Shown: piece after piece, positions 1 through 5,871 of the stretch
Numbering within the stretch: the first letter of the stretch is position 1
How the letters are laid out: every line of letters begins with the position of its first letter
Origin: Rhodospirillaceae bacterium
GTDB taxonomy: Bacteria; Pseudomonadota; Alphaproteobacteria; Rhodospirillales; Magnetospirillaceae
Length of the DNA: 10,919 nt
Assembly (NCBI GenBank): GCA_030151865.1
Contig: JASLCK010000075.1
Span: 1 to 10,919, forward strand
Direction of reading: 5' to 3'
The notes under the pieces: model-generated
Seen by the model: the letters and a program-made list of their open reading frames with translations, nothing else
The model's database searches: none
Told to the model about the DNA's origin: nothing
Translations under genes and position numbers: made by a program

Positions 1-857
1 ACGCCGACGGCAACCACGGCGAACCCAATCAGCACGCTGGGCGTCAGGGCTTCATCGAACAGCGCCCAGGCCATCACGGCCGTGACCGGCGGGGTCAGAT
101 AGAACAGGCTGGCGACGCGGGCCGCCTGACCCTGGCGGATCAGCAGGAACAGAAGGAAAATCGCCCCCACCGACAGCACCAGCACCAGCCAAGACAGGGC
201 AAAGACGAACTGCCCGTTCCAGGTCACCTGCATGTCTTCGGTAGCATAGGCCATGATCAGCAGAACGATGCTGGTGGCCCAATATTGGATGGCCGCGCCG
301 GTGCGCAAATCCATCGATCCGCAATGGCGCTTTTGATAAAGGGTGCCAATGGTGATCCCGGCCAGCGCGCCGAGGGCCCATAAAACCGCTTCCGGCCCGC
401 CTTCCAGGCTGATCTTTCTCGACACCACCAGCAAGACGCCGACCAGCCCCAATCCCAGCCCCAGCCATTGCCGGGGGGCGACCCGTTCGCCAAACAGGCG
501 CGGCGCCACCGATGCCGTCAGAAGCGGCTGAAGCCCGACGATCAGCGCCACCAGCCCGGCCCCCATGCCGTGGGCGATGGCGGCGAACACCCCGCCCAGA
601 TAAGCGGCATGCACCATCAGACCGGCAAAGGCGATGTGGGCGGCTTCTTTCCAGGTGGACGGCCAACGGCATTTGGCCGCCAGCCCCAGCAAGGTCAGAA
701 TGCTGGCCACCGACGCAATCCGCAAAAACAGGAAGGTGAAGGGCGGGGCATAGGGCAGCCCCAGTTTCGCTCCGATGAAGCCAGTGCTCCACAACAGGAC
801 GAACAGGGCGGGGGCGATGCGCTGAAAGGCGCTGGCGGCAGTGGCGTTGGCGTTCAT
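1..857 (-). CDS. DMT-superfamily (EamA) membrane transporter, cut by the left edge
   Basis: This inner-membrane protein belongs to the drug/metabolite transporter superfamily (two EamA repeats, about ten helices); substrate unknown. Reading the minus strand from ATG at 857 gives 285 codons that stay open to the window edge, so only the extreme C-terminus is missing (family length about 290-310 residues). The N-terminus, after MNANATAAS, enters a hydrophobic helix with the LLWSTGFIGAKLGL signature typical of EamA repeat 1. Later come GLVALIVGLQPLLTA (end of repeat 1), then VSRKIS, GTLYQKRH and, in repeat 2, ASLFYLTPPVTAVMAWALFDE, the usual pattern of the second EamA half. An AGGA Shine-Dalgarno-like box lies 9 nt before the ATG. 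It is divergent from the amidotransferase gene (102 nt apart). The family call is firm; a substrate (amino acid, drug or metabolite efflux) cannot be read from sequence. Other frames across this stretch are open but give compositionally odd, Arg/Pro/Gly-rich translations. Confidence 0.9.
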   Translation of the reverse strand, partial: MNANATAASAFQRIAPALFVLLWSTGFIGAKLGLPYAPPFTFLFLRIASVASILTLLGLAAKCRWPSTWKEAAHIAFAGLMVHAAYLGGVFAAIAHGMGAGLVALIVGLQPLLTASVAPRLFGERVAPRQWLGLGLGLVGVLLVVSRKISLEGGPEAVLWALGALAGITIGTLYQKRHCGSMDLRTGAAIQYWATSIVLLIMAYATEDMQVTWNGQFVFALSWLVLVLSVGAIFLLFLLIRQGQAARVASLFYLTPPVTAVMAWALFDEALTPSVLIGFAVVAVG

Positions 858-959
858 GGGGGGAAATCCTGGCGTCTGCGTCAGGTTTCTGCAAGAGTGC
901 ATTGCGACGCGGCAGGTTTTTATTCCCCTAAGTTTGGTCGGGATATGAAAGGAAAGCCG

Positions 960-1667
960 ATGAAAAGCGTTCTTGCCATCCGCCATGTGCATTTCGAGGA
1001 TTTGGGCCTGCTGGGCGATGTCCTGGCCGAACGCGGCTGGCAAATCACCTATCACGATGCTGCCAGCGGTCCCCTGGATGCCGCCGCCGCCGATGCGGCC
1101 GATCTGCTGGTGATCCTGGGCGGCCCCATCGGGGTTTACGAAGACGACATCTATCCGTTCCTGAGCGGTGAAATCGCTGCCGCCCAACGACGGCTGACGG
1201 CGGGCAAGCCGACCATTGGCATTTGCCTGGGGGCGCAGATCATGGCCCGTGCTTTGGGGCAAAAGGTCTACCCCAGCGGGGTCAAGGAAATCGGCTGGGG
1301 TGAGTTGACTTTAAGCGATGCCGGGCAAACCTCGGTCCTGGCGCCGCTGGCCGGTCATCCGGTGCTGCATTGGCATGGCGACACCTTTGATCTGCCCGCC
1401 AATGCGGTCTTGTTGGCCTCGACCGCGCCGGTGCCTCATCAGGCGTTCGCCATCGGTGCGCACGCACTGGCGCTGCAATTCCATCTGGAAGCCAAGCCCG
1501 AAGCGTTGGAGCAATGGTATGTCGGCCATGCCTGCGAAATCGCCGTTACCCAGGGAGTGGATGTGCCGATGCTGCGCCGTCAGGCTGAACGGCATGCCGC
1601 CGCCCTGCAAGCCCCGGCCCGTCAGGTGTTTTCCACTTGGCTGGACGGGTTGCATAAGGTTTCCTAA
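960..1667 (+). CDS. Class-I glutamine amidotransferase (GMP-synthase-like GATase domain)
   Basis: This 235-residue stand-alone triad glutamine amidotransferase would hydrolyse glutamine and deliver ammonia, or act as a gamma-glutamyl hydrolase, in the cytoplasm. The nucleophile elbow is GICLGAQ with Cys89. The other triad residues are His175 and Glu177 in LQFHLEAKPE. LGGPIGVYED (53-62) forms the oxyanion-side loop, and HWHGDTFDLP (137-146) is typical of GMP-synthase-like GATase1 proteins. No ATP-pyrophosphatase or other synthetase domain follows, so it is not GuaA itself; the acceptor or partner enzyme is unknown. I chose ATG 960 because AAAGGA (948-953) lies 6 nt upstream. The in-frame ATG at 945 would place that box inside the gene and adds only MKGKP. 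The frame is open further upstream to 468, but that segment is antisense to the transporter gene. Complete; catalytic residues intact. Confidence 0.9.
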   Translation: MKSVLAIRHVHFEDLGLLGDVLAERGWQITYHDAASGPLDAAAADAADLLVILGGPIGVYEDDIYPFLSGEIAAAQRRLTAGKPTIGICLGAQIMARALGQKVYPSGVKEIGWGELTLSDAGQTSVLAPLAGHPVLHWHGDTFDLPANAVLLASTAPVPHQAFAIGAHALALQFHLEAKPEALEQWYVGHACEIAVTQGVDVPMLRRQAERHAAALQAPARQVFSTWLDGLHKVS

Positions 1668-1741
1668 GGGCTTGCTGCGAACAGTTTGCATGGGCGGCAT
1701 GGCTGCCTTGGTGAAATGACACGGGCTTCCTTTGCCATTCC

Positions 1742-1772
1742 GGGTTACCTCACTAGAGACGCGTGAGAACCC
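1742..1772 (+). promoter_or_regulatory. Hairpin just upstream of the methyltransferase ribosome-binding site
   Basis: A two-part stem is visible: GGGTT (1742-1746) pairs with AACCC (1768-1772), and CTCAC (1749-1753) pairs with GTGAG (1763-1767). There is a 2-nt bulge on the 5' side and a 9-nt loop. It ends 12 nt before the AAAGGAAG ribosome-binding site at 1782-1789. It has no T-run, so it is not a good intrinsic terminator. It could be a leader hairpin, a protein operator or chance. I do not recognise a known SAM riboswitch consensus in it. Confidence 0.4.
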
Positions 1773-1793
1773 TGGATTGGTAAAGGAAGCGCC

Positions 1794-2540
1794 TTGGCCC
1801 CGTCCCCGGCTTTTCTCAAATTATATGGTGATCTGCCCCGCCAAGGGGTGGGTACGGATTGGTGCACGCGTGAGGCGATTCATCGCCTGCCGCCGTTGCG
1901 CAAACCCCCCGCCATTCTGGATCTTGGCTGCGGCTCTGGCCGTCAGACCATGGTTCTGGCCCAGCATTTCCGCAGCCCGATCGAGGCGGTGGATCATTGC
2001 CAACTGTTTCTGGATCAGATGATGGATGCCGCCAAGGCGTCGGGCGTTGATGAATTCATCCGCCCGCGCTGCGACAATTTCCGCCGTCTGCCCGATCAGC
2101 CCGCCAGTTATGATCTGGTGTGGGGCGAAGGGGTGGCCAACCTGCTGGGGTTCGCCACCGCCCTGCGCACCTGGGGGGCGTTGCTGCGCGGTCGCGGCAT
2201 CATGGTGCTGTCGGAACCGACCTGGCTGTCGTCGCGGCCATCGGCCCAGGCCGAAGCTTTCTGGCGTGCCGCCTATCCTGAGATGACCGATATTCCCGGC
2301 AATCTGGAAACCGCCAAAAAGAATGGCATGGCCGTTTTCGACCATTTCGTTCTGCCCAAATCGGCGTGGTGGGATGAATATCTGGGGCCGCTGTCGCGTC
2401 AGGCGTCGGCTTTGCGCCAGGCGGGCGAGGATGATCCCGAACTGGGCGGTCTGATCGACGACGCTTTGGACCGGATTTCCCTGTTCGAACGTTATGGCGA
2501 CAGCTTCGGTTATGTCTTCTATCTGATGCGCCCGGCCTGA
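1794..2540 (+). CDS. SAM-dependent methyltransferase, class I (type 11/25-like)
   Basis: This is a 248-residue cytoplasmic methyltransferase of the Rossmann-fold class I. Motif I is ILDLGCGSGRQT (41-52), the SAM-binding glycine loop. VDHCQLFLDQMM follows as the motif II region (acidic Asp after strand 2), and YDLVWGEGVANLLG matches the post-III/IV region. The C-terminal part (FWRAAYPEMTDI onward) is more variable and would decide the substrate, which I cannot name. The start is TTG at 1794. A strong AAAGGAAG box at 1782-1789 lies at ideal spacing, the frame is closed by TGA at 1764-1766, and no in-frame ATG or GTG precedes the conserved FLKLYGDLP segment. It lies 126 nt after the amidotransferase gene on the same strand and could be co-transcribed. 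Nothing shows a shared pathway. Complete and intact. Confidence 0.88.
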   Translation: MAPSPAFLKLYGDLPRQGVGTDWCTREAIHRLPPLRKPPAILDLGCGSGRQTMVLAQHFRSPIEAVDHCQLFLDQMMDAAKASGVDEFIRPRCDNFRRLPDQPASYDLVWGEGVANLLGFATALRTWGALLRGRGIMVLSEPTWLSSRPSAQAEAFWRAAYPEMTDIPGNLETAKKNGMAVFDHFVLPKSAWWDEYLGPLSRQASALRQAGEDDPELGGLIDDALDRISLFERYGDSFGYVFYLMRPA

Positions 2541-2567
2541 ACAGGGTTGTAAAGGTCGGGGCGCGGC

Positions 2568-2633
2568 GCATATGGTGGGCATATGGCCTATGCCGCACTG
2601 CGGCTTGACGCTATGCCGTACCGCGGCTTGACG
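2568..2633. repeat. Cluster of short direct repeats in the promoter region of the 2705 gene
   Basis: Two repeat pairs lie head to tail. GCATATGG occurs at 2568-2575 and 2579-2586 (11-bp period, each with the palindrome CATATG). A 22-nt unit starting TATGCCG and ending GCGGCTTGACG occurs at 2589-2610 and 2612-2633 (23-bp period, two mismatches). The first long unit contains the perfect dyad GCCGCA-C-TGCGGC. Each ends in TTGACG, a -35-like hexamer, but no convincing -10 follows at normal spacing. The arrangement suggests tandem regulator binding sites or a slipped duplication. Confidence 0.55.
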
Positions 2634-2704
2634 GCGGTTGCGGCTTGTCGGAGAGTGGCGGCGTTTGGCCCGTCCCTGAAGACTCTGCCCCATGAAGGAG
2701 CCTT

Positions 2705-3433
2705 ATGCTCACCCAGGACGAAATCGACGACAGCTTTGAAACCCACTTTCGCCAGAAAGCGGAGGAGCTGTCGGATTCCACGCTGGCCGAAATCATGGGC
2801 AACATGCGGGTACTGCGTCAGTATGCGCCGCCGTCGCTGGCCGCGTCGCGCGCCCGCGATATTGTCGGCGCGATTATCCAGGCCCGCCAGGACGCCATTG
2901 TCGATGCCGCCCAGGCTGCACTGACCCCGTTGGGGCCGCAACCCAAATCATCCGCCGCCAAAAAGGCCGAGGCCGAGGGCGAGGATGCCCCCGACGCTGA
3001 CGCCGATGGGGGCGAGGATGCCGCCGCTGCATTGCAGGATGCGCCGTCGCCGCTCAGTCTGTCCGATATTCCCCCCGCTGTGATGCCGGGCCTTGGCCTG
3101 CTGGGCGATCAGCCCGATGCCGAAGCCTTGCAGGATGCCGCCCGCGAACAGGCGATGGCGCAGGATTTTGCTCCCCAAGATTATGCCGGGGATGTTGACG
3201 CCGCGTCAGAGCAGGGCGCGGGCGATGACGTCGCGTTTGGTGAAGACGAGGGGGCTCCCCCGGCTGCGGTCGGCGATGCCGGCGCGGCGGATTTCCCGCC
3301 CGAAGTTTTCCCCACCCTGGAATTGCAGGACCGTCCCCGCCACACCAAGCTGTGGCTGGCTTTGGGGGCGGTGGCCCTGATCGGGCTTTTGGTGTTGGCG
3401 GGGCTATTCCTTGGCGGGCAGCCGAGCCAGTAA
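2705..3433 (+). CDS. Unrecognised acidic protein with one C-terminal membrane segment
   Basis: I do not recognise this 242-residue protein. Residues 1-76 are a compact, helix-rich N-terminal region (MLTQDEIDDSF, then charged and leucine/alanine segments such as SRARDIVGAIIQARQDAIV). Residues about 80-205 are low-complexity, strongly acidic and rich in Ala, Asp, Glu, Gly and Pro, apparently disordered, with a few short hydrophobic patches such as DIPPAVMPGLGLLGD. A basic juxtamembrane stretch (DRPRHTK) precedes one hydrophobic helix, residues about 216-237, and the protein ends five residues later. There is no signal peptide, so a tail-anchored topology with a cytoplasmic acidic domain is likely. 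AAGGAG at 2695-2700 lies 4 nt before the ATG, so translation is well supported. Its last 30 nt overlap the convergent dehydrogenase gene. It is real by codon composition and ribosome site; function unknown. Confidence 0.8.
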   Translation: MLTQDEIDDSFETHFRQKAEELSDSTLAEIMGNMRVLRQYAPPSLAASRARDIVGAIIQARQDAIVDAAQAALTPLGPQPKSSAAKKAEAEGEDAPDADADGGEDAAAALQDAPSPLSLSDIPPAVMPGLGLLGDQPDAEALQDAAREQAMAQDFAPQDYAGDVDAASEQGAGDDVAFGEDEGAPPAAVGDAGAADFPPEVFPTLELQDRPRHTKLWLALGAVALIGLLVLAGLFLGGQPSQ

Positions 3434-4168
3434 GGCATCGGTCCAGGCGGGCGGCAAGGCCGCCAGCAGCCAGGCCGACAAGGCCATTGGCCAGGGATAG
3501 GCGATGCGGGCGCGGTTGGCGGCAATGCCCCGCTGCATCAGGCGCGCAGCATCCTTTGTTTCCATCAAGAACGGCATGGGAAAACGGTTTCGCGCCGTGA
3601 TCCGGCTTTTGACGAAGCCCGGACAGATGACGCTGACGCCGATATTGTCGGCGGCCAGTTGTCCGCGCAACCCTTCGCCCCATACCCGCGCGGCGGCTTT
3701 GCTGGCGCAATAGGCCGGGGCGCTGGGCATGCCGCGAAAGCCCGCCAGCGACGCCATGATGGCGATTTGCCCACGACGACGCGGCCGCATCCGGGCGATG
3801 GCGGGCAGCACCGTGTTGGCCAATCCGTCGATGTTGGTGGCGAAGATGGCGCGGGTGGTCTCGGCTTCCCCTCGGCCATCGCTTGCGCTGGTGCCGCCGG
3901 AAATTCCGGCATTGGCGATCACCAGATCCAAGGGGTGCGTCTCATCACAGTGCTCGATCCAGTCTTGCATCAAGGTGGCATCGGTGACGCTGATTACCTT
4001 GGCGTGGGTTTCGGCCCCCTGGCGTCGGCAGGCGGCGGCGGTTTCGTCCAGGCGCTGGGCGTCGCGGCCTGACAGGAACAAAGTCGCGCCGGGGCGGGCA
4101 TAGGCCAGGGCCAGGGCTTCGCCCAGGCCGCTGGATGCGCCGGTGATGAGGATGGAAGACGGGCTCAC
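3404..4168 (-). CDS. Short-chain dehydrogenase/reductase (SDR family)
   Basis: This is a 254-residue classical SDR oxidoreductase using NAD(H) or NADP(H), cytoplasmic or membrane-associated. The cofactor motif is TGASSGLG (9-16). The NAG motif is at 86-88, the catalytic-tetrad Asn is N112 (TNIDG), and Ser140, Tyr153 and Lys157 (ASLAG...AYCASK) complete the active site. PGFVKS follows in the usual place. Beta strand 2 ends in SGRD; the Arg next to it favours NADP(H). The C-terminal 35 residues are hydrophobic and tryptophan-containing (WPMALSAWLLAALPPAW), which may bind a membrane or a lipid-like substrate; the substrate is unknown. The start is GTG at 4168, with GAGGA 9 nt upstream. GTG overlaps the TGA of hepT (GTGA), so translation of the two is probably coupled. 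The 3' end overlaps the convergent gene by 30 nt. No key residue is missing. Confidence 0.9.
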   Translation of the reverse strand: MSPSSILITGASSGLGEALALAYARPGATLFLSGRDAQRLDETAAACRRQGAETHAKVISVTDATLMQDWIEHCDETHPLDLVIANAGISGGTSASDGRGEAETTRAIFATNIDGLANTVLPAIARMRPRRRGQIAIMASLAGFRGMPSAPAYCASKAAARVWGEGLRGQLAADNIGVSVICPGFVKSRITARNRFPMPFLMETKDAARLMQRGIAANRARIAYPWPMALSAWLLAALPPAWTDALLARLPAKE

Positions 4169-4518
4169 TGGTTACGGTCCTCGTCATCGAGAATGGCCCG
4201 CAAGGGGCTATAAAGCGGCGGAATGTCGTGGCGGGCGGTGGACCAGATCAACTCGGCGTCCACCGAATGATATTCGTGCACCAGGATATGGCGCATTTCG
4301 GCCATTCGGCTCCACGGCACTTCAGGGTGTTGCTGCTGGACTTCATAAGGCAAACGGTTGGCTGCCTCGCCGATGATCTCAAGATTGCAGACAACCGCAT
4401 CGACGCTGCGTTCGTCGTCGCAAAAATCCTGTTTGCCGATGCCGTGGGTATAGCGGTTGATCCGCTCGATGGCGTCCAGCATGTCTTCGATCCGAACGCG
4501 CCAGTCTTTCAAGGACAT
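4165..4518 (-). CDS. hepT: HepT/DUF86 family HEPN ribonuclease-type toxin, without adjacent MntA
   Basis: This 117-residue all-alpha HEPN protein belongs to the DUF86/HepT family. The active-site motif R-X4-H-X-Y is complete: Arg76, His81, Tyr83 in RHILVHEY. The family signature EIIGEAANRLP lies at 47-57. In characterised HepT-MntA pairs the protein is an RNase toxin silenced when the MntA nucleotidyltransferase AMPylates the motif tyrosine; Tyr83 is present here. No nucleotidyltransferase motif (GSxARG...DxD) is visible on either side, so any antitoxin is elsewhere or the protein has another role. I chose ATG 4518 because GGGAGGG lies just upstream at good spacing. The in-frame ATG at 4560 would add a basic stretch made of the T-tract leader. 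The stop overlaps the GTG of the dehydrogenase gene by 4 nt, an unusual companion. Family call firm, toxic activity inferred. Confidence 0.88.
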   Translation of the reverse strand: MSLKDWRVRIEDMLDAIERINRYTHGIGKQDFCDDERSVDAVVCNLEIIGEAANRLPYEVQQQHPEVPWSRMAEMRHILVHEYHSVDAELIWSTARHDIPPLYSPLRAILDDEDRNQ

Positions 4519-4530
4519 TCTGTCCCTCCC

Positions 4531-4607
4531 TTTTATGTCTTTGTATCTTTTGCCGTTCATTTTCGCGCTTTTGCGTCTTGGCGTCGAGAGCCAGACGCAC
4601 CGGCAAA
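4531..4607 (-). promoter_or_regulatory. Structured, T-tract-phased leader upstream of hepT
   Basis: On the plus strand TGCGTCT (4572-4578) pairs with AGACGCA (4593-4599). GGC/GCC extends the stem inside after a one-base bulge, leaving a 7-nt loop (4583-4589). TTTGCCG (4549-4555) and CGGCAAA (4601-4607) form an outer arm. T-tracts begin at 4531, 4540, 4548, 4560 and 4569, close to one helical turn apart. No T-run follows the hairpin, so it is not a standard terminator. In hepT mRNA it would be a folded 5' untranslated region. Confidence 0.5.
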
Positions 4608-4643
4608 GACACGATGTGCGTTTTCTTGGTAAATGGACAATCC

Positions 4644-4675
4644 TTGACTTGGCGTCAGAAAAGTGACACTATAAT
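4644..4675 (+). promoter_or_regulatory. Promoter-like boxes of the small RNA
   Basis: A perfect TATAAT lies at 4670-4675. TTGACT at 4644-4649 is a good -35 by sequence but is 20 nt away. TTGGCG at 4649-4654 gives 15 nt. Neither spacing is ideal, so the -35 is uncertain, but the -10 is strong. The predicted transcript start is about 4681-4683. A small dyad GTCA/TGAC (4654-4657, 4664-4667) lies between the boxes. Confidence 0.5.
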
Positions 4676-4681
4676 AACCGT

Positions 4682-4820
4682 GAGAGGGAAAGTCCTCCCA
4701 CTGAATAGCCGCCGTACATGCCTTTACGGTGACTGGGCTCCGGACCACATGATCAGTGGTTCGATCCTAGAAAAGAAGCGAGACGGGGCCGCTCCATCAG
4801 TGAGCGGCCCTTTCGTCTTG
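4682..4820 (+). ncRNA. Candidate free-standing structured small RNA, family not recognised
   Basis: A stretch of about 140 nt is bounded by a TATAAT box and an intrinsic terminator and is not explained by a protein. Visible helices, in order: hairpin GAGG (4684-4687)/CCTC (4694-4697) with loop GAAAGT; stem CCACTGA (4698-4704)/TCAGTGG (4753-4759), which encloses AGCC (4707-4710)/GGCT (4736-4739) and GCCGTA (4711-4716)/TACGGT (4725-4730); then a single-stranded linker containing GGTTCGATCC; then the terminator. A CCTCCC anti-Shine-Dalgarno motif lies at 4694-4699. It is not tRNA, tmRNA, RNase P RNA or SRP RNA by the motifs I know. A divergent 6S RNA is possible from the long enclosing stem, but the closing stem is weak and the usual 6S bubble sequences are absent. 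It lies 5' of tsaC and is separated from it by the terminator. Confidence 0.55.
4782..4817 (+). terminator. Intrinsic terminator of the small RNA
   Basis: GGGCCGCTC (4786-4794 region) pairs perfectly with GAGCGGCCC (ending at 4810) around a 7-nt loop. The flanking AGACG and CGTCT can extend the stem beyond a TTT internal bulge. A T-rich tail (TTTCGTCTTGTATTTTTATT) follows. It is by far the strongest terminator-like structure in the window, and no protein gene ends just before it. Confidence 0.75.
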
Positions 4821-4901
4821 TATTTTTATTGTCTGTCTTTCGGCTCTTGTATCGCGCTGGGCTCTGGTGCACCTTTTGGCGCGGGTTTTTCTGGATTTCT
4901 G

Positions 4902-5861
4902 ATGATGGTTGAAACATTGGTTCTTGCGGCGTCGGACGACGCCATCGCCAAGGCGGCCCAGGTGCTGCGCGACGGCGGTCTGGTGGCCTTGCCGACCGAA
5001 ACCGTTTATGGCCTGGGGGGCGACGCCACCAACGACCGCGCCGTTGCCGCGATTTTTGCCGCCAAGAACCGCCCGACCTTCAATCCGCTGATTTCCCATG
5101 TGCACGATCTGGCCGCCGCCGAGAAGCTGGCGGTGCTGGATGACCGAGCCCGCGCCCTGGCGGCGCGCTTCTGGCCCGGTCCACTGACTATGGTGTTGCC
5201 GCGTCGAGCCGATGGCGAAGCGATATCGCTTCTTGCATCCGCCGGGTTGGACAGTGTCGCCATCCGCATGCCCGCCCATCCGGTCGCCCTGGCGTTGCTG
5301 AAGGCTTTTGGCCGCCCGGTCGCCGCGCCCAGTGCCAATCCTTCGGGGGGGGTCAGTCCAACCACGGCGGGTCATGTGGCCGATGGTTTGACCGGCAAGG
5401 TCGATGTCATCCTGGACGGCGGCCCTTGTCGGGTCGGGGTGGAATCCACTGTCTTGGACCTGACCACGGCAACCCCGACCCTGTTGCGTCCGGGCGGGAT
5501 CACGCTGGAACAATTGCGGGCCGAATTGGGGGCGGTGGCGGTGGCCGACGGGCATGACGAAACCAGCCCGAAATCGCCGGGCATGCTGCTCAGCCATTAT
5601 GCGCCCAGCCTGCCGGTGCGCCTGAATGCTCCTCAGGCGGAGGAGGGTGAATTGCTGTTGGGCTTCGGCCCGGCCCCCGGTGCCGCCGCCAATCTGAGTG
5701 AACGCGGCGATCTGGCGGAAGCCGCCGCCAATCTGTTCGCCCTGCTGCGATCCCTGGATCGCCCCGGCTATCGCGGCATCGCTGTCATGCCGATCCCCGA
5801 TCAGGGGTTGGGGCTGGCCATCAACGACCGCCTGCGCCGCGCCGCCGCCCCCAGGGGATAG
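4902..5861 (+). CDS. tsaC: L-threonylcarbamoyladenylate synthase (Sua5/YwlC/YrdC type)
   Basis: This enzyme makes threonylcarbamoyl-AMP from threonine, bicarbonate and ATP, the first step of t6A37 modification of ANN-decoding tRNAs, in the cytoplasm. The protein is 319 residues. The YrdC domain (about 10-200) shows PTETVYGLG (31-39), KNRP (Lys55, Arg57), WPGPLTMVL (91-99), IRMPAHP and APSANPSGG with Ser144 and Asn146. The linker SPGMLLSHYAP (225-235) and the smaller C-terminal Sua5 domain follow, so this is the long two-domain Sua5 form, not the short TsaC. I chose ATG 4902 (ATG 4905 is equally possible); GGA at 4893-4895 is a weak ribosome site. The frame stays open upstream to 4578, but that part runs through the small RNA and terminator and has no family similarity. 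It converges on arfB with 10 nt between stops. A run of eight G lies at 5345-5352. Confidence 0.93.
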   Translation: MMVETLVLAASDDAIAKAAQVLRDGGLVALPTETVYGLGGDATNDRAVAAIFAAKNRPTFNPLISHVHDLAAAEKLAVLDDRARALAARFWPGPLTMVLPRRADGEAISLLASAGLDSVAIRMPAHPVALALLKAFGRPVAAPSANPSGGVSPTTAGHVADGLTGKVDVILDGGPCRVGVESTVLDLTTATPTLLRPGGITLEQLRAELGAVAVADGHDETSPKSPGMLLSHYAPSLPVRLNAPQAEEGELLLGFGPAPGAAANLSERGDLAEAAANLFALLRSLDRPGYRGIAVMPIPDQGLGLAINDRLRRAAAPRG

Positions 5862-5871
5862 GGGCTGAGCT

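Noticed and set aside
52..894. Long minus-strand open frame over the left-end transporter
   Set aside because: Its translation is Arg/His/Pro/Gly-rich without family motifs. The neighbouring minus-strand frame from ATG 857 gives a clean EamA transporter that runs off the edge.
468..959. N-terminal extension of the amidotransferase frame
   Set aside because: Runs antisense through the transporter gene and the divergent promoter region; a good ribosome site sits before ATG 960.
1693..1707. GGCGGC-ATG-GCTGCC hairpin as terminator of the amidotransferase gene
   Set aside because: Only 6 bp with a G-U pair, a 3-nt loop and no T-run.
1821..2693. 290-codon open frame antisense to the methyltransferase
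   Set aside because: Compositionally odd (Gln/Arg/Gly-rich), no motifs, and covers a gene with intact SAM-binding motif; typical GC-rich shadow frame.
4758..4767. GGTTCGATCC as a tRNA or tmRNA T-arm
   Set aside because: The flanks do not form a 5-bp T stem, and no acceptor stem, anticodon arm or CCA is present.
4578..4901. 108-codon N-terminal extension of the tsaC frame
   Set aside because: It crosses the small-RNA stems and terminator and has no similarity to the YrdC domain, which starts right after ATG 4902/4905.
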